DNA from: Pseudomonadota bacterium
GTDB taxonomy: Bacteria > Pseudomonadota > Alphaproteobacteria > Rhodospirillales > Casp-alpha2
Assembly: GCA_022563215.1 (NCBI GenBank)
Contig: JADFNT010000037.1
Location: 1 to 10,098 of the forward strand
DNA length: 10,098 nucleotides
Direction: 5' to 3'
The notes below the pieces were generated by a model. The model searched no databases, had not been told where the DNA came from, and saw only the letters and a program-made list of their open reading frames with translations. The position numbers and the translations under genes are program-made. Position 1 is the first letter of the stretch; each line of letters opens with the position of its first letter. This document shows, piece by piece, positions 7,710 to 10,098 of the stretch.

Positions 7710-7798
7710 GACAACAAATGGATGCCTGATAGGGGACAAAAGTTAATGAAGACATTGGGTTAGTCGACCTGCGGTTCACTCTCCAAGGCCCGGACACG

Positions 7799-7821
7799 AA
7801 AAAGGCCCGTTAAACGGGCCT
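7799..7821 (-). terminator. Rho-independent terminator of rpmB
   Basis: On the minus strand AGGCCCGTT and AACGGGCCT form a near-continuous inverted repeat (about eight pairs with a three-base loop), followed directly by a run of five T. It begins 25 bases after the rpmB stop codon. This is a textbook intrinsic terminator and makes read-through from rpmB into the kinase unlikely. Confidence 0.9.
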
Positions 7822-7846
7822 GCGACCGAATAAAACCGTATGCCTT

Positions 7847-8140
7847 TTAGGCTGTTGCCTGACTTTGCGCCTTTTTGATCCGCTTTTTCAGGCGCCGGAT
7901 ATCCGGAGTCAGGTCGGAATCCCGGGTATCGAGCAGGAAGGCGTCGAGGCCGCCCTTGCGCTCCACCGTCCGGATCGCATAGGCCGACACCTTCAGGCGC
8001 ACGGACTTGCCCAGCGCCTCGCTGAACAGCGACGTCTTCTGGAGGTTCGGCAAAAACCGCCGGCGGGTCTTGTTGTGGGCGTGGCTGACGTTGTTTCCCA
8101 CCTGCACGCCGCGGCCCGTGAGCTGGCACCGTCTGGACAT
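7847..8140 (-). CDS. rpmB: 50S ribosomal protein L28
   Basis: This 97-residue basic protein is bacterial L28 of the large ribosomal subunit. It opens with [24 protein letters not shown] and continues with the conserved [10 protein letters not shown] block, as in alphaproteobacterial L28. A single Cys (Cys5) is present; the paired CxxC zinc motif of some bacteria is absent, which is normal for this group. The tail ends in a Lys/Arg-rich helix and QSQATA. The frame is open upstream to 8224, but the start at 8140 matches the family N-terminus and follows GGAAGGG (8150-8156) by nine bases. The gene is monocistronic: it has its own promoter upstream and a strong terminator downstream. No rpmG (L33) follows it, unlike in enteric bacteria. 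Confidence 0.98.
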   Translation of the reverse strand: MSRRCQLTGRGVQVGNNVSHAHNKTRRRFLPNLQKTSLFSEALGKSVRLKVSAYAIRTVERKGGLDAFLLDTRDSDLTPDIRRLKKRIKKAQSQATA

Positions 8141-8169
8141 AAATTCGAACCCTTCCGGATAAAAAGGCC

Positions 8170-8190
8170 AGGGACCGCCATGGGCGGCCT
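8170..8190 (-). other. Short hairpin in the predicted rpmB leader
   Basis: CCGCC (8175-8179) and GGCGG (8183-8187) flank a three-base loop; AGG and CCT can extend the stem across a two-base bulge. It lies in the roughly 55-base leader between the predicted rpmB start point and the ribosome site. It could affect mRNA stability or translation. No known leader class is recognised. Confidence 0.3.
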
Positions 8191-8202
8191 CAAGGAGCCG
8201 GT

Positions 8203-8231
8203 TTATTAGGCCACGCCCCGACAACAGTCAA
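8203..8231 (-). promoter_or_regulatory. Predicted housekeeping sigma promoter for rpmB
   Basis: On the minus strand TTGACT (8226-8231) and TAATAA (8203-8208) are separated by exactly 17 bases. The -35 matches consensus at five of six positions; the -10 matches at three of six. Transcription would start near 8196 and give a leader of about 55 bases. A strong promoter here is expected for a ribosomal protein gene that stands alone. Confidence 0.6.
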
Positions 8232-8240
8232 GGGCCAAGC

Positions 8241-8269
8241 TTGTTCCCGCCCGCGCCCTACCCTAGAAT
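8241..8269 (+). promoter_or_regulatory. Predicted promoter for the bioB-bioA operon
   Basis: TTGTTC (8241-8246) and TAGAAT (8264-8269) are 17 bases apart; the -10 matches consensus at five of six positions and the -35 at three. The predicted start point is about 8276, downstream of the first in-frame ATG (8272) and upstream of the second (8308). It lies back-to-back with the rpmB promoter, with about nine bases between the two -35 elements, so the two may compete or be co-regulated. Confidence 0.42.
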
Positions 8270-8307
8270 TTATGTTGCGATTATCGAAACTGTTTAGTTC
8301 ATCCGAA

Positions 8308-9279
8308 ATGCCGTCAGACACCGAAACCGCCCTCCGCCACGATTGGACCCGTAATCAGGCCGAGGCCCTGTTCCGGCTGCCTTTCAACGACCTGATCATG
8401 AAGGCCCAGGCCCTTCACCGCCGGTACTTCGACGCCAACCGGGTGCAGATGTCGCGTCTATTGTCGGTCAAGACCGGCGGCTGCCCCGAGGACTGCGCCT
8501 ATTGCCCGCAATCGGCCCGGTACGATACCGGCGTCAAGGCCGAAAAGACGATGGCCGTCGCCGACGTGCTGGCCGAGGCCGAACAGGCCCGCGAAGGCGG
8601 GGCGACGCGGTACTGCATGGGCGCCGCCTGGCGGCAGCCCAAGGATTCCGACTTGGATGACATCTGCGCCATGGTCGAGGGGGTCAAGGCGCTGGGCCTG
8701 GAAAGCTGCGCCACCCTCGGCATGTTGAGCGAAGACCAGGCGAAAAGGCTCAAACGGGCCGGGCTCGATTACTACAACCACAACCTCGACACGTCGGAGG
8801 AATTCTACGGCCAAATCATCACCACCCGGACCTACCGGGACCGCCTTGAGACCCTGGAAACCGTCCGCCGCGCCGGGATCAAGGTCTGCTGTGGCGGCAT
8901 CGTCGGCATGGGCGAAAGCCAGGCCGACCGGGCCGGGATGCTGCGCACCCTGGCTAACCTGAAGCCGCATCCGGAAAGCGTGCCCATCAACATGCTGGTC
9001 CGCGTCGAGGGCACGCCGCTGGCCGGCGCCGACGATTTGGACGGAATCGAATTCGTGCGCACCCTGGCGGCGGCGAAGGTGATGATGCCGGCCTCGGTCA
9101 TCCGGCTGTCGGCGGGGCGCGAGCAGATGACCGACGAGATGCAGGCGCTGTGTTTCCTGGCCGGCGCCGGATCCATCTTCGTCGGCGAAAAACTGCTGAC
9201 CACCGCCAACCCGGAGACGGACGCCGACGCCCGGCTGTTTGAGCGGCTGGGGCTAGAGCCCGCCCGCGCGCCGCAATGA
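8308..9279 (+). CDS. bioB: Biotin synthase
   Basis: BioB is a cytoplasmic radical-SAM enzyme that inserts sulfur into dethiobiotin, the last step of biotin synthesis. Numbered from the upstream ATG at 8272 (335 residues), the [4Fe-4S] cluster Cys are 71, 75 and 78 (in [12 protein letters not shown]). The [2Fe-2S] ligands are Cys115, Cys146, Cys206 and Arg278, all at a constant offset of 18 from E. coli C97, C128, C188 and R260. YNHNLDTS and VPINMLV motifs are also present. I prefer the ATG at 8308 (323 residues, [14 protein letters not shown]). It places the N-terminus near that of E. coli BioB, and the predicted promoter would exclude 8272. Neither ATG has a clear ribosome site, so 8272 remains possible. 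The stop overlaps the bioA start as ATGA, implying translational coupling. No catalytic residue is missing. Confidence 0.97.
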   Translation: MPSDTETALRHDWTRNQAEALFRLPFNDLIMKAQALHRRYFDANRVQMSRLLSVKTGGCPEDCAYCPQSARYDTGVKAEKTMAVADVLAEAEQAREGGATRYCMGAAWRQPKDSDLDDICAMVEGVKALGLESCATLGMLSEDQAKRLKRAGLDYYNHNLDTSEEFYGQIITTRTYRDRLETLETVRRAGIKVCCGGIVGMGESQADRAGMLRTLANLKPHPESVPINMLVRVEGTPLAGADDLDGIEFVRTLAAAKVMMPASVIRLSAGREQMTDEMQALCFLAGAGSIFVGEKLLTTANPETDADARLFERLGLEPARAPQ

Positions 9280-10098
9280 CCGCCCGGCCCAAACCCCAAC
9301 TCTTGACCCTGGCGCCGTGGCTTGACGACGGCTACCGGCATATCTGGATGCCCTACACCCAGATGCAAACGGCGCCCGAGCCCGAGGCCGTCACCGCCAC
9401 CCAGGGCACGCGCATCCGGCTCGCTGACGGGCGTGAGCTGGTCGACGGCGTGGCGTCCTGGTGGTCGGCGTGCCACGGCTACAACCACCCCCATATCCAG
9501 GGCGCGGTCCGGCGCCAACTCGAGCAAATGCCCCACGTGATGCTGGCCGGGCTGGCCAACGAACCGGCGTTCACCCTGGCCAAAAGGCTAGCGGCCCTGG
9601 CCCCGGGCGGCCTGGAGCGGGTTTTCTTTTCCGAGTCCGGTTCGGTGTCGGTCGAAATCGCGATGAAAATGGCGGTCCAATACTGGCTCAACCGGGGCCA
9701 ACCGGATCGAACCCAATTTGTCTGCTTTAAGGGCGCGTACCACGGCGACACCATCGCCGCCATGGCCGTCGGCGACCCGGAAGACGGCATCATGGGAAGG
9801 TTCCAGGGCCTGATGGGGGAACAATTCCGCACCCCGCTGCCCCGCGACGAAGCCTCGCTGGCGGCATTCCGGGCCTTAGTCGCCGAACACGCCGCCCGGT
9901 CCGCCGCCGTGATTTTGGAGCCCCTGGTCCAGGGCGCCGGCGGCATGCTCTTCCACGACGCCGACACGCTTACGCGCGTACGCGAGACCTGCGATGAACA
10001 CGGGCTGTTGCTGATTCTGGACGAGATCATGACCGGGCTGGGCCGGCTCGGGACTCTGTTCGCGTGCGAGCAGGCGGGCGTCGCCCCCGACCTCATGA
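9276..10098 (+). CDS. bioA: Adenosylmethionine-8-amino-7-oxononanoate aminotransferase, 3'-truncated by window edge
   Basis: BioA (DAPA aminotransferase) is a PLP enzyme that converts 8-amino-7-oxononanoate to 7,8-diaminononanoate using S-adenosylmethionine as amino donor. The frame opens at ATG 9276, overlapping the bioB stop, and stays open to the window end, giving 274 visible residues of an expected 420-430. The N-terminal [10 protein letters not shown], the substrate-pocket SWW (61-63), and HGYNHP are family hallmarks. The PLP phosphate loop ESGSVSVE (120-127), YHGDT with Tyr155 that stacks on PLP, and Asp249 (in LILDEIMTG) that contacts the pyridine nitrogen match E. coli BioA. The Schiff-base Lys lies beyond the edge. 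The sequence after [10 protein letters not shown] also aligns well. Function is certain in class; only completeness is unseen. The gene is missed if one requires an in-window stop codon. Confidence 0.96.
   Translation, partial: MTARPKPQLLTLAPWLDDGYRHIWMPYTQMQTAPEPEAVTATQGTRIRLADGRELVDGVASWWSACHGYNHPHIQGAVRRQLEQMPHVMLAGLANEPAFTLAKRLAALAPGGLERVFFSESGSVSVEIAMKMAVQYWLNRGQPDRTQFVCFKGAYHGDTIAAMAVGDPEDGIMGRFQGLMGEQFRTPLPRDEASLAAFRALVAEHAARSAAVILEPLVQGAGGMLFHDADTLTRVRETCDEHGLLLILDEIMTGLGRLGTLFACEQAGVAPDLM

Larger units (their letters stand above)
7545..7798. promoter_or_regulatory. Gene-free upstream region of the kinase
   Basis: About 254 bases between the kinase start and the rpmB terminator hold no credible gene. 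The stretch is more AT-rich than its surroundings, as expected of a promoter/leader region. It contains two perfect short inverted repeats (7618-7634 and 7688-7709) and a near-palindrome CCGGGTTAATCCGG (7662-7675). On the minus strand TATCAT near 7606-7611 could be a -10 element, but no good -35 lies at the right distance. The kinase promoter therefore cannot be placed with confidence. Confidence 0.5.

Noticed and set aside
8141..8310. BioR or BirA operator in front of bioB
   Set aside because: I looked for a TTAT-centre-ATAA palindrome and for a BirA-like dyad. The AT-rich bits present (TTATTA, TTTATG) do not form one.
1..10098. Defence island, transposon, prophage or CRISPR array
   Set aside because: No transposase, integrase, nuclease, toxin-antitoxin pair, direct-repeat array or tRNA edge was seen. 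Gene content and composition look like core chromosome throughout.

Overview
The window reads as ordinary, high-GC chromosomal DNA from an alphaproteobacterium, most likely in or near the Rhodospirillales. The grounds are an aerobic-type CobT, a short alphaproteobacterial L28, a BioB/BioA pair, and a soluble multi-PAS histidine kinase. This placement is inference from protein style and base composition. No rRNA gene or other taxonomic marker is present. I see no mobile element, CRISPR array, tRNA or phage gene.

Layout, left to right. (1) 1-1562, + strand: the 3' part of cobT (cobaltochelatase subunit), cut by the window edge. (2) 1580-2410, + strand, 17 bases later: a TauD/TfdA-type Fe(II)/2-oxoglutarate dioxygenase. 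(3) 2426-3202, - strand, convergent with the dioxygenase: a dienelactone-hydrolase-family protein with a twin-arginine type N-terminus. (4) 3327-4313, + strand, divergent from it: an exported esterase-like/phytase-like protein. (5) 4377-7544, - strand, convergent: a 1055-residue cytoplasmic sensor histidine kinase with six PAS domains and no receiver domain. (6) About 300 bases without a gene, holding inverted repeats and the rpmB terminator. (7) 7847-8140, - strand: rpmB (L28), with a clear promoter and a clear intrinsic terminator. (8) 8308-9279, + strand, divergent from rpmB: bioB. It overlaps bioA by ATGA; bioA runs off the right edge.

How the genes relate. bioB and bioA are two biotin-synthesis steps in a translationally coupled operon. 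cobT belongs to aerobic cobalamin synthesis, and its partner cobS would be expected upstream, outside the window. The dioxygenase, hydrolase and phytase-like genes have recognisable folds but no substrate that can be read from context. The kinase is an orphan within the window. I found no convincing novel system. The most interesting object is the kinase, with its internally duplicated PAS pair and its structured 5' region.
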